Assembly: GCA_029782215.1 (NCBI GenBank)
Contig: JAKOVD010000025.1
Span: 29,812 to 93,811, forward strand
Direction of reading: 5' to 3'
From: Chloroflexota bacterium
GTDB taxonomy: Bacteria > Chloroflexota > Anaerolineae > J102
Length of the DNA stretch: 64,000 bases
The position numbers and the translations under genes are program-made. Below, piece by piece: positions 27,034-35,949 of this stretch (position 1 is its first letter; each line of letters starts with the position of its first letter). The notes under the pieces are model-generated. The model was given only the letters and a program-made list of their open reading frames with translations, ran no database searches and had not been told where the DNA came from.

Positions 27034-27414
27034 CTAGGAGCGTTTGCCACCCATCGCCAAACGACCGCCGATCACACCGGCGGTGATGGCCAACAACAAC
27101 AGATAGATGTGTGAGATCAGGTCACCGGGCAGAACAAAGTAGCCGATGATGCCGGCGATGGCGCCTATCAGAATGCCGTGCAGGGTGGTGCGGAAGGTGA
27201 CGTCGCGGAGGACCACATAGGCGCCCCAGGCACAGCCCAAGGCAATGACGACGTTGGTCACAAAGGTGAAGCGCGGGATCGCCGCAACCTCGCTCAGACT
27301 CTTGACCGGACTGAAGACGAGAACGATGCCGGCCAGCAGACCGAGGACCAGGATGCCGACGACATAGCTCACCAGCACACCCAGAACGATGCGCAGCCAG
27401 CGCATACCGCTCAT
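27034..27414 (-). CDS. four-helix membrane protein, unknown
   Basis: 126 residues with hydrophobic segments near residues 6-32, 48-66, 76-96 and 98-120, and short loops. No family motif is recognised. Its start overlaps the stop of the TPR gene by 4 nt, so the two are translationally coupled. It may act at the membrane with the TPR protein. Confidence 0.65.
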   Translation of the reverse strand: MSGMRWLRIVLGVLVSYVVGILVLGLLAGIVLVFSPVKSLSEVAAIPRFTFVTNVVIALGCAWGAYVVLRDVTFRTTLHGILIGAIAGIIGYFVLPGDLISHIYLLLLAITAGVIGGRLAMGGKRS

Positions 27415-28250
27415 CTCCGGCCTGCTTTCCGGCTGACGGCAAGCTGGAGCTTGAGGTCCTTCAGACTTTCATCCTGCGGATAGCGGGCCATGACCTCGGT
27501 GAAGTCCTCGAGGTGCTGTTTCAGTTCCTCTTCGCCGCGGTCGTGCTGGCGAGCCGTCTTGTACAGCTCCTCTGCTGCCTCGTGGTCGCCCTCCAGCCAC
27601 GTCGCCAGCGCCAGGTTGTAGCGGGCGCGATGGAAGCTCTCATCCTTCTGCATACAGGCTTCGAGATCGGCCTTCGCTGCGGGCAGATCGCCGAGCAGAA
27701 TGTTGAGATAGCCGCGGTTATTGTCGACCTCACCGCGCTCGGGATTGAGCTCGATGGCGCTGCCGAAGGCATCGCGGGCCTCTTCAAGACGCCCGGCGAA
27801 GTAGTAGAGGTAGCCGAGCGAGGCGAACACATCGTCGTCTTCGCTCCCGACCGCCACGGCTGCCTCAAAGGCAGCGATGGCCTCGGGCTGGCGGTTGGCC
27901 TTGTAGAAGTTGAAGCCCAGCGCCGCCTGGTATTCGGCGTTCTCTGGTTCTGCCGCTGCCGCGACGCGCAGATTCGCCTCGCCTTGCGGCAGGAGACCGG
28001 CGTCCGTCTGGTAGGCGCCCAATTGGTAGCGGGCAAGAGCATCCTCGGGATCGAGCTCGACGGCGCGCTTGAAGGCGCGGGCGGCGTCACGCGGCTGTTC
28101 GAGGGTGAGATAGGCAAGACCCAGCGCCGTCTGGGCAGGCGCCGTATCGGGCACCGTGGGCGCCACCTGGCGCATGGCCTTACGGGCGCCCTTCAGGTCC
28201 GACTTGGCCTGAGCGATGACCTCATCAAGATCGTTATAGGAAGGAACCAT
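27411..28250 (-). CDS. TPR-repeat protein
   Basis: 279 residues, almost entirely tetratricopeptide repeats of 34 residues from about residue 35 to 265 (A-L-G-L-A-Y-L-T-L-x-x-P-x-x-A, A-L-G-F-N-F-Y-K-A-N-R-x-x-E-A, S-L-G-Y-L-Y-Y-F-A-G-R-L-E-E-A). There is no signal peptide, so it is probably cytoplasmic. TPR arrays are protein-binding scaffolds; the partner is unknown. It is coupled to the downstream membrane protein. Confidence 0.85.
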   Translation of the reverse strand: MVPSYNDLDEVIAQAKSDLKGARKAMRQVAPTVPDTAPAQTALGLAYLTLEQPRDAARAFKRAVELDPEDALARYQLGAYQTDAGLLPQGEANLRVAAAAEPENAEYQAALGFNFYKANRQPEAIAAFEAAVAVGSEDDDVFASLGYLYYFAGRLEEARDAFGSAIELNPERGEVDNNRGYLNILLGDLPAAKADLEACMQKDESFHRARYNLALATWLEGDHEAAEELYKTARQHDRGEEELKQHLEDFTEVMARYPQDESLKDLKLQLAVSRKAGRR

Positions 28251-28273
28251 GGGAAGTTTGATTTGTGAATGAC

Positions 28274-29080
28274 TCAGAGAACCGGGTTCTCAGGTAGGGG
28301 TGGGTTCAAGGGACGCCGATCATAGAGACCGCGCCAGTCGTTCAAACGAATGCGGAGCACATCCATGACCATGTGCCAGGTGTCGCGCACGGGCTCCACG
28401 CGGCTGTCGGCATTGAAATACCAGTGGATCGGCACCTCGGCAACGCGGGCGCCGTCCTTGAGGGCCAGGTATAGCGCTTCCACATCGAAGGTCCAGCCTG
28501 TCACCCGTTGGCGCGAAAAAACACTGTCTGCCACATCGCGCTGGAAGAGCTTGAAGCCGCACTGGGTGTCCTGGAAGCCGCGGATCGCCAGCACCCGCAC
28601 GATCAGGTTGAAGACGCGCCCCATGAGGTGACGATAGCGCGGCTCATTGTAGCGCACGGCGCCAGGGGCCTCGCGGCTGCCAATCGCCACGTCGTAGCCA
28701 ACCAGTTGCGGGGGCAGGAACTTTTCCACCTCGGCGATGGGCATGGAGAGGTCCGAGTCGCAGATGAACAGGTATTCCCCGCGCCCGTGCAACATCCCTT
28801 CGCGCACTGCCACTCCTTTGCCCTTGGCGCTGTGCAGAACCCGCACGCCGCCATGCTGGCGCGCATAGGATTCCGCCACCTCGGTCGTCCGATCGGAGCT
28901 GCCGTTCTCCACGATCATGATCTCGACCTCATAGGGCACGGTTTCCTGCCACGTCAGGATTTGGTCAAGGGACTTGGGCAGCCGGTTCTCTTCGTTATAG
29001 GCAGGGATGATGATGCTCAGGAGGGGGCGGGCAGTCTCAACCGTTGCAGAATCGCGGATCGCCATCGATGAAAACGACAT
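28274..29080 (-). CDS. family 2 glycosyltransferase (dolichyl/polyprenyl-phosphate glucosyltransferase type)
   Basis: 268 residues. The GT2 start L-S-I-I-I-P-A-Y-N-E-E-N-R-L-P is near residue 20, V-E-N-G-S-S-D follows, and the metal-binding D-S-D-L-S is near residue 110. Q-C-G-F-K-L-F and W-T-F-D-V-E match eukaryotic Alg5-like and bacterial polyprenyl-phosphate glucosyltransferases. It probably loads a sugar onto a lipid carrier at the membrane face. An alternative start is the ATG at 29065. Confidence 0.88.
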   Translation of the reverse strand: MSFSSMAIRDSATVETARPLLSIIIPAYNEENRLPKSLDQILTWQETVPYEVEIMIVENGSSDRTTEVAESYARQHGGVRVLHSAKGKGVAVREGMLHGRGEYLFICDSDLSMPIAEVEKFLPPQLVGYDVAIGSREAPGAVRYNEPRYRHLMGRVFNLIVRVLAIRGFQDTQCGFKLFQRDVADSVFSRQRVTGWTFDVEALYLALKDGARVAEVPIHWYFNADSRVEPVRDTWHMVMDVLRIRLNDWRGLYDRRPLNPPLPENPVL

Positions 29081-29222
29081 CTAGGAAATAGAAATGAATG
29101 ATAACGAAGGATAACAGGGGCGGGCAGGCGTGGCAATTTCGGGAAGCCGATGACGCATTCCCCGGTGAACCCGCCGCGCCCGACGGAAGCTGCAGGCCCC
29201 CCTGGCAGCACTCGCCGCCGCG

Positions 29223-30128
29223 TCAGACGCCAAAATGCACCAGGCTGCGCGCCACATAGAGACCTGCCAGCTGCAGCGCCAGACCGTTGCCAAAGAGGAG
29301 ATAGGTCGCCAGGCGCTCGTATTCATAAAGAACATACCCGATGGCGACGTTGAGGAACCACATCAGCAGCGTGATCGCAGGCAGCAGAAAAAGCGCACGC
29401 CGGGGACTGATGCGGTCAACCACGCCCGCGGCATCGAAATGCAGCGGCATCATGGCCGACAGATCCGGATAGCTCCAGATGCAGTAGCCCAGGAGCATCA
29501 GCCCCAACAGCAGTCCTGCCGCCAGGAGAAACCTGGCGATGCGGTCGCTCCAGAGCCAATGCTCGCGCCAAGACGCCGGTATGACATCCTCGTACACCTG
29601 GCGTTGGGCGCCCATCGCCTGCCGGGAGGCAAAGGCGGCCAGGAAGGCGTCGGGATTCGCCGGCGAGACAAGATACGTCGCCCCGCCCGTCGTGACCGCC
29701 AGGCACTCCGATGCCGGTCGTGTGGCATAGGCAAACAGACGCGGCGACATCCAGGACACCCCCGGGGTGCGCGGATGCACCCAGCGCACTGGCCACGCCC
29801 ACCAGGGATTCTGGATGCTCAGCCGCGGGGAAGCCGCCTCGATGCGTTTGATGCTGCTCATGGGAATGTACAGTTCATCCCCCGACCACAGGATGTGCAT
29901 GGCATCCCGGTCGAGCCAATAGTCCAGGCTGCGCATTTGCCACAGCCGGTAGAGCAGTATTCCCAGCACCAGAACGCCCAGGCCCCAAATCACCCCCAAC
30001 AGCACCGTGGGCGGGCCCAAAGGAGTGCGGATCAGCAGCGCCAGCACCAGGAGGATCAAACCAGCCAATCCTGCCGCCGCCGCCAATGCCAGGCGGCGTT
30101 CATGTGGGGTAAGGGGTCGAAAGGCCAC
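29223..30128 (-). CDS. membrane protein with bacterial PH domain and DUF1648-like segment
   Basis: 301 residues. Two helices lie near residues 15-65, a bacterial pleckstrin-homology-like domain from about 65-170 (Y-W-L-D-R-D-A-M-H-I-L-W-S-G, Y-I-P-M-S-S-I-K-R-I-E), and three further helices at the C-terminus. Between them P-L-H-F-D-A-A-G-V-V-D-R is the signature of DUF1648 (a membrane segment in SdpI-like and regulatory proteins). Function unknown. It is followed, in the reverse direction, by the spacer before the glycosyltransferase. Confidence 0.75.
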   Translation of the reverse strand: MAFRPLTPHERRLALAAAAGLAGLILLVLALLIRTPLGPPTVLLGVIWGLGVLVLGILLYRLWQMRSLDYWLDRDAMHILWSGDELYIPMSSIKRIEAASPRLSIQNPWWAWPVRWVHPRTPGVSWMSPRLFAYATRPASECLAVTTGGATYLVSPANPDAFLAAFASRQAMGAQRQVYEDVIPASWREHWLWSDRIARFLLAAGLLLGLMLLGYCIWSYPDLSAMMPLHFDAAGVVDRISPRRALFLLPAITLLMWFLNVAIGYVLYEYERLATYLLFGNGLALQLAGLYVARSLVHFGV

Positions 30129-30158
30129 GGACGGGATGGAAAGTACGGTAGCAGGCGC

Positions 30159-30917
30159 TCAGGCAAGCCAGCGGCGAATACTGTCAAGCAGGCGGTGTTG
30201 GGTCATGTCCATGTGCAGCGGTGTGATCGAGACATAACCATGGCTCACCGCATCGAGATCGGTGCCTTCTTCCTGGATGCCGGTCGGCGGTTCGCCCCCA
30301 ATCCAGTAATAGGGCGCCCCGCGCGGATCGGTGCGCTCGATCAGGACGTCGCGATAGACGCGCTGCCCGAGACGCGTGACACGATAGCCGCGCACCTGCT
30401 CAGAAGTCACGTCAGGGACGTTGACGTTGAGCAGAGAGCCGGCGTTAAGACCGTGCTCCAGGACCAGCCGGGTAACGGTGACTGCCGCCCCGGCGGCCGT
30501 CGCCCAGTTTCTTTCACCCTCACCGCTGTCGAGCGAGACGGCAATGCCGGGCCAACCGCTGATCGCTGCCTCCATCGCGGCCGCCACGGTCCCTGAATAC
30601 GTTACGTCGAAGCCGAGGTTGGGCGTGGTGTTGATGCCCGACACGACGACATCGATGGGCTGCGGCACCAAGCCCAGGGCCGCCAGCGCCACGCAATCCG
30701 AGGGAGCGCCGTCCGTCGTCAGCGCGGGGCTGCCGTCCTCGAGGGCGACGCTCCACACCCTCAGGGGCTTGTGCATCGTCTTGCTGTGGCCAGCCACCGA
30801 CCAGTTGTGGTTAGGGGCAAAAACGGTCACCTGGCCAAGGCTGCGCAGCCCCTGCGCCAGGGCCAGCAGGCCCGGCGCTTCCACACCATCATCGTTTGTA
30901 ACCAGGATGTGGGGCAT
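30159..30917 (-). CDS. surE: 5'-nucleotidase SurE
   Basis: 252 residues. Metal-dependent nucleoside monophosphate phosphatase with the N-terminal signature I-L-V-T-N-D-D-G-V-E-A-P-G carrying the two metal-binding Asp. S-G-I-N-x-x-x-N-x-G-x-D-V-x-Y-S-G-T-V follows near residue 95, and N-V-N-V-P-D is near residue 165. It lies behind the class A PBP gene, separated from it by the palindromic heptamer array at 30931-30986. Confidence 0.94.
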   Translation of the reverse strand: MPHILVTNDDGVEAPGLLALAQGLRSLGQVTVFAPNHNWSVAGHSKTMHKPLRVWSVALEDGSPALTTDGAPSDCVALAALGLVPQPIDVVVSGINTTPNLGFDVTYSGTVAAAMEAAISGWPGIAVSLDSGEGERNWATAAGAAVTVTRLVLEHGLNAGSLLNVNVPDVTSEQVRGYRVTRLGQRVYRDVLIERTDPRGAPYYWIGGEPPTGIQEEGTDLDAVSHGYVSITPLHMDMTQHRLLDSIRRWLA

Positions 30918-30930
30918 AGGTGGGATAGGG

Positions 30931-30986
30931 ATTACGCATTACGAAATACGTACTCCGTACACCGTACTTCGTAATGCGTAATACGT
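30931..30986. repeat. heptamer array A3 (8 units), also palindromic
   Basis: Eight consecutive 7-bp units (types ATTACGC, AATACGT, ACTCCGT) fill 30931-30986. The first 15 bp (30931-30945) are the exact reverse complement of 30968-30982, so the array can also form a hairpin with a 22-nt loop. It occupies the junction between the PBP stop (30994) and the surE start (30917). Confidence 0.9.
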
Positions 30987-30993
30987 GAGAGTG

Positions 30994-33900
30994 TCAGGAG
31001 TCGTGGCCCGGGAGGAGGGCGACCGGCTGCGGATCGAGCGCCGCCTGCCGGGGCTTGGGTCCCTTGCCCTCGCGATGCTGGACGAAGATGCGGATTGGAT
31101 CGCTGTCGGTCTTGTTGCCGGCGCTGTCGAAGGCGGTGGCCTTGATGACGTGGGTTTCGGTGTAGCCCTTGCTGTCGTGGATGATGCCGAACCCGCTGTC
31201 CTCGGTCACCGTCAGGCGGGTGGGATCATTGGGGTCCACGGTGCCCACGCCCGCGCTCAGCGGACGGTCCATCATCTTGATCGTCCACTTGCCGGCATAG
31301 GGCGCCACCGTGGTGGTGATGACAGGGTTGCCATCCACGTAGAAGATCACCCGGTCCATCGAGAGATCGTCGGTGGCCAGGGCATTGATATTGACCCACT
31401 CGTCGTCTTCCATGCTGAAGGCCCGGCCATTGCTGGGGTTGGTCACGACAATGGTCGGGGGTTTGTTGTCGATGGTGACCGGGGTGGTCACCTGGCGCAC
31501 ATTGCCACTGTTTTCGACCACGCTCAGGCGCAGGGTATAGGCCCCGCTCAGGGCGGTTGTGTCCCAGGTCTCGAGCAGGCCCTTGTCCACCTGGTTGTAG
31601 TGGTCGGGTCCGATCTGCTGCCACTCGCTGGGCTCCAGGCCCTGGCCGAAGTGAAGTTGGTAGAGCCGGAAATCGCCGCCGCGGGCATTGCCCAGGATGT
31701 CGGTCATGCCGCCCACGTATCCGTAGAGGGTGGGCCGGGCAATCGCCACCTCGTCATCGGTGAACACGGTCTCGGTCACGGTCGCCGAAGCCTCTGGCAG
31801 CGGTGGCTGCTCAAAGTTGCCCGCCTCCGACTGCTCGCGCGTCCAGTCGGCCGCCACGGAAGGCAGCACGCGGTAGACCTTGTGGTCGATCTGGTCGGGC
31901 GGCGTGTTGGGACCCGCCAACTGACCGGTGCGCCGGTCGATCTCGTAGGTCTGGTAGACATTGTCGTACGTGGTCGGCTCGGTGCCCTTGATGAAGAGCT
32001 CGGTGTGGCGGCGCTCGCAAAGGTCCGTCGGCAGCAGGCCGCTCTCGTTGCATACCGCCACGCGCACCATATCGGCCGGCTCCGTCCAGTCCTTGACGGG
32101 CAGGTTGCGGTGGGCATAGGTCATGATGTCATGGAAGATGGGCGCCGCCCCCACCGAGCCGGAGATCTTGTCCATGGGCTTGTTGTCGGCGTTGCCCACC
32201 CATACACCCACCGTGACCTGGGGGCTGCCGCCCATCGTCCAACTGTCGCGATAATCGTTGGTGGTGCCGGTCTTGGCAATGATGCGCCGATCGGGCAGCG
32301 TCAGCAGATCGGAGAAGATGCCGAAAGCCGCCGGGCGGGGTTTGGGATCGCTCAGCACGTCATCCATCAGGTAGCCCAACTGCGGGCTGAGCACCCGCTG
32401 CGTCTGCGGGCCGTCGTAGCCGTAGAGGCGCTTGCCATCCTTGTCCGTCACCTCCAGGATCGACACCGGATCGACGGTGCGATAGCCCGGCCTCAGGTCC
32501 TCTGCCGGCACCGACTGTCCCGCCATCACCCCGCCGTTGGCCAGCGTAGCGAAGACATACGCCAGATCGATCAGCTTGACATCGCCTCCGCCCAGGGTGA
32601 GGCTGAGGCCGTAGTAGTCCTTGTTCAGGGTCGTGATGCCCAGGCGATGGGCCATTTCCACCGCCTTCTTGACGCCTACCTGGTTCAGCACCCACACGGC
32701 CGGGATGTTGTAGGACCGCTGCAGCGCCGTCCGTAGGTCCACCGGGCCATGGTACTTGCGGTCATAGTTCTCAGGGGCGTACGGCTCGACCGCGTCCGGG
32801 AAGACCTGGCGCACGTCCATGACCACCGTCGCCAGGGTCAGGCCCTGGCTGAAGCCGGTGGCGTAGGTGATGGGCTTGAAGGCCGAGCCGGGCTGGTTCT
32901 CGGCCAGGGCGTTGTTGACCTCGCCGTCGATGTCTTTGTTGTTATAGTCCAGCGAGCCCAACATGGAGAGGATCTCTCCGGTGTCGGTCCGCAGCACGAC
33001 GACCGCGGCGTTGGACACGGGCGGATCGCCTTCCTGGCGCACCTTCAGGCCCTCGGCGGGCTTGAGCTTGGTGCACCCGGGCAGATCGGGCTGCTGGCCG
33101 TTGATGTGGGCGATGCGCTGGCGGGCGCTGCACGTGACCTCGCGCTGCATGTCCACGTCCAGCGTCGTTCGCACCGTCAGGCCGTGCCGCCAGATGAAGA
33201 AGGGATCGTCGGGCGTGTTGAACTGCTTCTTGACCTGGTCCAGCACGTAGAGGGCGAAGTGCGGCGCCAGGTCGTTCTCGAAGCGCTCGAGCGCCGACTT
33301 GCGCACCTTCAGCTCCTCGGCATAGGCGGCGTCCGCCTGCGCCTGAGTGATGTACCCCGCCTCCGCCATGGAATTCAGGACCTTGAGCTGGCGCCGCTTG
33401 GCATCCTCGGGCGACTGGATAGGGTTCAGGCCCGGGTACTGGGGCAGCGCCGCCAGCATGGCGGCCTCGGCCAGGTCCAAATCACGCGCCGACTTGTCGA
33501 AATAGACCTGAGCCGCCGACTCGATGCCGTAGCTGAAGTTCCCGTAGAAGTTGTTGTTCAGGTACCACTCGAGGATTTGCTTCTTGTCGTAGTGGCGGGT
33601 GATCTCCATCGCCGTCAGCGCTTCTTTGATCTTGCGCGTGTAGGAACGCTCATAGCGCTGTTCTGGGGAGATGAGAACGTTCTTGACCAGCTGCTGCGTG
33701 ATGCTCGACGCCCCCTGCACGCCGCCCCCCTGCAGGTTGTTCATGAAGGCGCGGGCGATGCCGCGCACGTTGACGCCGGGGTTGTCCCAGAAAGAGCGAT
33801 CCTCCAGCGCCACCGTGGCATTGATCAGGTAGGGGCTGATCTCCTCCAGCGGCACGTAGGTGCGGTCACCGCGGAAGGGCCGGGGATCGATGGATTCGTA

Positions 33901-34176
33901 GAGCAGGACCTTGCCCGTGCGATCGTAGATCTTGACCGTCTCGAAGCTCTCCTGCTCGGTGACGATAGCCGTCGGGTCGGGCAGGTCACGGGTGAAGTAG
34001 TAGTAGATGCCGCCGGCCACGGCGGCGGCGCTGGCGGTAACGCCCAGCAGGGCGGAAAAGGCGATGACGAACGCCACGCCCAGGATGCCGGCCGAGATCT
34101 TCCAGCCGGGGGTGCGGCTGAGTCCGGCGCGATGGCGCTGGCGGCGGGTGACAAGGATGCGGGTGGAACGATTCAT
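30994..34176 (-). CDS. class A penicillin-binding protein (transglycosylase/transpeptidase)
   Basis: About 1060 residues. A membrane anchor lies near residues 28-60. The GT51 transglycosylase has E-D-R-S-F-W-D-N-P-G and G-A-S-S-I-T-Q-Q-L-V-K-N. The transpeptidase domain has the S-x-x-K motif in G-S-A-F-K-P and the K-T-G-T-T motif. A C-terminal part of about 250 residues carries two Ig-like segments (D-N-K-P-P-T-I-V-V-T-N-P and K-A-T-A-F-D-S-A-G-N-K), unusual in the family and probably wall- or surface-facing. The start at 34176 (MNRSTRILVTRRQ) is chosen because the 68 upstream codons overlap the promoter region. Confidence 0.93.
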   Translation of the reverse strand: MNRSTRILVTRRQRHRAGLSRTPGWKISAGILGVAFVIAFSALLGVTASAAAVAGGIYYYFTRDLPDPTAIVTEQESFETVKIYDRTGKVLLYESIDPRPFRGDRTYVPLEEISPYLINATVALEDRSFWDNPGVNVRGIARAFMNNLQGGGVQGASSITQQLVKNVLISPEQRYERSYTRKIKEALTAMEITRHYDKKQILEWYLNNNFYGNFSYGIESAAQVYFDKSARDLDLAEAAMLAALPQYPGLNPIQSPEDAKRRQLKVLNSMAEAGYITQAQADAAYAEELKVRKSALERFENDLAPHFALYVLDQVKKQFNTPDDPFFIWRHGLTVRTTLDVDMQREVTCSARQRIAHINGQQPDLPGCTKLKPAEGLKVRQEGDPPVSNAAVVVLRTDTGEILSMLGSLDYNNKDIDGEVNNALAENQPGSAFKPITYATGFSQGLTLATVVMDVRQVFPDAVEPYAPENYDRKYHGPVDLRTALQRSYNIPAVWVLNQVGVKKAVEMAHRLGITTLNKDYYGLSLTLGGGDVKLIDLAYVFATLANGGVMAGQSVPAEDLRPGYRTVDPVSILEVTDKDGKRLYGYDGPQTQRVLSPQLGYLMDDVLSDPKPRPAAFGIFSDLLTLPDRRIIAKTGTTNDYRDSWTMGGSPQVTVGVWVGNADNKPMDKISGSVGAAPIFHDIMTYAHRNLPVKDWTEPADMVRVAVCNESGLLPTDLCERRHTELFIKGTEPTTYDNVYQTYEIDRRTGQLAGPNTPPDQIDHKVYRVLPSVAADWTREQSEAGNFEQPPLPEASATVTETVFTDDEVAIARPTLYGYVGGMTDILGNARGGDFRLYQLHFGQGLEPSEWQQIGPDHYNQVDKGLLETWDTTALSGAYTLRLSVVENSGNVRQVTTPVTIDNKPPTIVVTNPSNGRAFSMEDDEWVNINALATDDLSMDRVIFYVDGNPVITTTVAPYAGKWTIKMMDRPLSAGVGTVDPNDPTRLTVTEDSGFGIIHDSKGYTETHVIKATAFDSAGNKTDSDPIRIFVQHREGKGPKPRQAALDPQPVALLPGHDS

Positions 34177-34273
34177 GAGAGAACGAAGAACACGATTGTG
34201 AGGTTGCGGGTCCGTCTGGCGGACAAACGACAGGGGCGGCTTCCACCGCCCCTCATCCGCATTCGGACTGGAT

Positions 34274-34303
34274 AGTTTAGCATGCGGGCGCGGCGAGACC
34301 CAA
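34274..34303 (-). promoter_or_regulatory. candidate promoter of the PBP gene
   Basis: TTGGGT and TAAACT, read on the reverse strand, with an 18-bp spacer, about 100 bp upstream of the PBP start. A divergent candidate for the nif3-like gene lies at 34388-34416. The hexamers are moderate matches. Confidence 0.45.
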
Positions 34304-34387
34304 AGCAGATCGGCAAAATGGACCGAACGCCAATCCAAGACGACCCGGCCACCCGCCGGGTTCCCCTTGTGGCCCGGCATGTTTCAC

Positions 34388-34416
34388 TTGATTTCGCCCC
34401 TGGAGTATCCTATGCT
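34388..34416 (+). promoter_or_regulatory. candidate promoter of the Nif3-like gene
   Basis: TTGATT and TATGCT with a 17-bp spacer, 40 bp upstream of the ATG at 34456. A moderate match. Confidence 0.45.
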
Positions 34417-34455
34417 GGACGACTGTGACGGACGAATGCCAGGAGGCAAGGACCC

Positions 34456-35208
34456 ATGCAAACAAGTGAGCTGATCGACTATCTTGATCATCTTTTGAAT
34501 ATCTCCGCCATCCCCGACTACGGGCCCCAAGGCCTGCAGGTCGAGGGCCGGGCGGAGGTCCGCAAGCTGGCCGTGGGCGTGGACGCCGCCCACGCCACCA
34601 TCGACGGCGCCCTCGCCGCCGGCGCTGACATGCTCTTGGTCCATCACGGCCTTTTCTGGGGCGAGACCAAGCGCCTGGTGGGCGCCTTTGGCCGCAAAGT
34701 GCGCCGCTTCTTCGCGGCCGACCTCAACCTCTACGCCGCCCACCTAGCCCTGGATGCCCACCCCGTCCTGGGCAACAACGCCGAGCTCTGCCGCCTGCTG
34801 GAGCTGCAGGCCACCGGCCGCTACCTGAACCACAAGGGCGTCGATATCGGCATCCTGGCCGAGCCCGCCGCCCCCACCACCTTCGCCGCTCTGGTCGAAA
34901 CCTTCACCGCCGTCCTGCAGCCGCCCGTGGCCGTGACCGCCTTCGGGCCCACCGCGGTGCGCCGCCTGGCCGTCTGCTCGGGCGACGCCGCCCGCAGCCT
35001 GGAAGAGGCCCATGCCTTGGGCTGCGACACCCTGGTCACCGGCGAGACCGACTACACCGCTGTGCACCTCAGCGAAGAGCTGGGTATGAACGTCCTCTAC
35101 GGCGGCCACTACGCCACCGAGACCCTGGGCGTCCAGGCCCTCGCCCGCCACCTCCAGGACCAGTTCGCCCTGCCCTGGGTCTTCGTCGACGTCCCCATCA
35201 ACCAATAG
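34456..35208 (+). CDS. Nif3-like dinuclear metal protein (YbgI family)
   Basis: 250 residues. L-L-N-I-S-A-I-P-D-Y-G-P-Q-G-L-Q-V near residue 15, V-D-A-A-H near residue 45, L-V-H-H-G-L-F-W near residue 62 and the late V-T-G-E-T-D-Y plus G-G-H-Y-A-T-E supply the His and Glu ligands of the di-metal site. The family is annotated as GTP cyclohydrolase I type 2 homologue, but its real substrate is unsettled. AGGAGG precedes the ATG. The SGNH hydrolase follows after a heptamer array. Confidence 0.9.
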   Translation: MQTSELIDYLDHLLNISAIPDYGPQGLQVEGRAEVRKLAVGVDAAHATIDGALAAGADMLLVHHGLFWGETKRLVGAFGRKVRRFFAADLNLYAAHLALDAHPVLGNNAELCRLLELQATGRYLNHKGVDIGILAEPAAPTTFAALVETFTAVLQPPVAVTAFGPTAVRRLAVCSGDAARSLEEAHALGCDTLVTGETDYTAVHLSEELGMNVLYGGHYATETLGVQALARHLQDQFALPWVFVDVPINQ

Positions 35209-35249
35209 ACTCTCCCCCTACGCTGCATTCGTCGCCCCACATCATCCAA

Positions 35250-35284
35250 CCCAACCTTCAACGTTCAACGTTTAACGTGCAACC
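35250..35284. repeat. heptamer array A4 abutting the hydrolase start
   Basis: Five consecutive 7-bp units (core TTCAACG, TTTAACG) from 35250 to 35284; the next base is the A of the ATG at 35285. A sixth, weaker unit may precede them. No Shine-Dalgarno lies before the gene. Confidence 0.85.
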
Positions 35285-35911
35285 ATGCATCGAATTCTCT
35301 GCTTCGGCGACTCCAACACTTGGGGCTACGACCCCGCCACCCAGGACCGCTTTGACCGCGACGTCCGCTGGCCGGGCGTGCTGCGCAGCACCCTCGGTTC
35401 CGGCTACGAGGTCATCGAAGAAGGTCTCAACGGCCGCACCACCGTCTGGAACGACCCCATCGAAGGCTACAAGAACGGCCACGACTACCTCATCCCCTGC
35501 CTGGAAAGCCACCGGCCGCTGGACCTGGTGGTCATCATGCTGGGCACAAACGATCTGAAGAAGCGCTTCAGCCTCTCGGCCTACGACATCGCCAGCGGCG
35601 CAGGCGTGCTGGTCAAGGTTGTGCAGCAAAGCGCGGCCGGCCCTGGCGGCGCCGCACCCCAGGTCCTGCTCATGGCGCCGCCCCCGGTCGTCCGCCTGAC
35701 CGAGTACGCCGACATGTTCGAGCACGCCGAAGCCCGCTCCCTCAAGTTCGCCGAGCAGTACCGCCGCGTGGCCGCCGAGATGAACTGTGCCTTCCTCGAT
35801 GCCGGCAGCGTCATCGTGTCCAGCGAGCTGGACGGCATCCACTTCGAGAGCAGCGAGCACGCCAAGCTCGGCCGGGCGGTGGCAGGCCGCGTGCAGGAGA
35901 TGCTGGCCTGA
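35285..35911 (+). CDS. SGNH/GDSL hydrolase (TesA/arylesterase-like)
   Basis: 208 residues. Block I is I-L-C-F-G-D-S-N-T-W-G with the nucleophile Ser near residue 10. E-E-G-L-N-G-R-T-T carries the Gly/Asn blocks, M-L-G-T-N-D-L-K is block III, and D-G-I-H-F is the C-terminal Asp-His pair. Cytoplasmic, since no signal peptide. It hydrolyses an ester of unknown nature. The ATG is abutted by a heptamer array, and the stop overlaps an ATG that could start the next gene (TGATG). Confidence 0.9.
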   Translation: MHRILCFGDSNTWGYDPATQDRFDRDVRWPGVLRSTLGSGYEVIEEGLNGRTTVWNDPIEGYKNGHDYLIPCLESHRPLDLVVIMLGTNDLKKRFSLSAYDIASGAGVLVKVVQQSAAGPGGAAPQVLLMAPPPVVRLTEYADMFEHAEARSLKFAEQYRRVAAEMNCAFLDAGSVIVSSELDGIHFESSEHAKLGRAVAGRVQEMLA

Positions 35912-35949
35912 TGCCGGGAACGCCGAGCCCCAGCTCGGCCATTCACTCC

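Noticed and set aside
32749..34275. A 508-codon forward frame opposite the PBP gene
   Set aside because: Shadow of the PBP reading frame; no motifs and biased composition.
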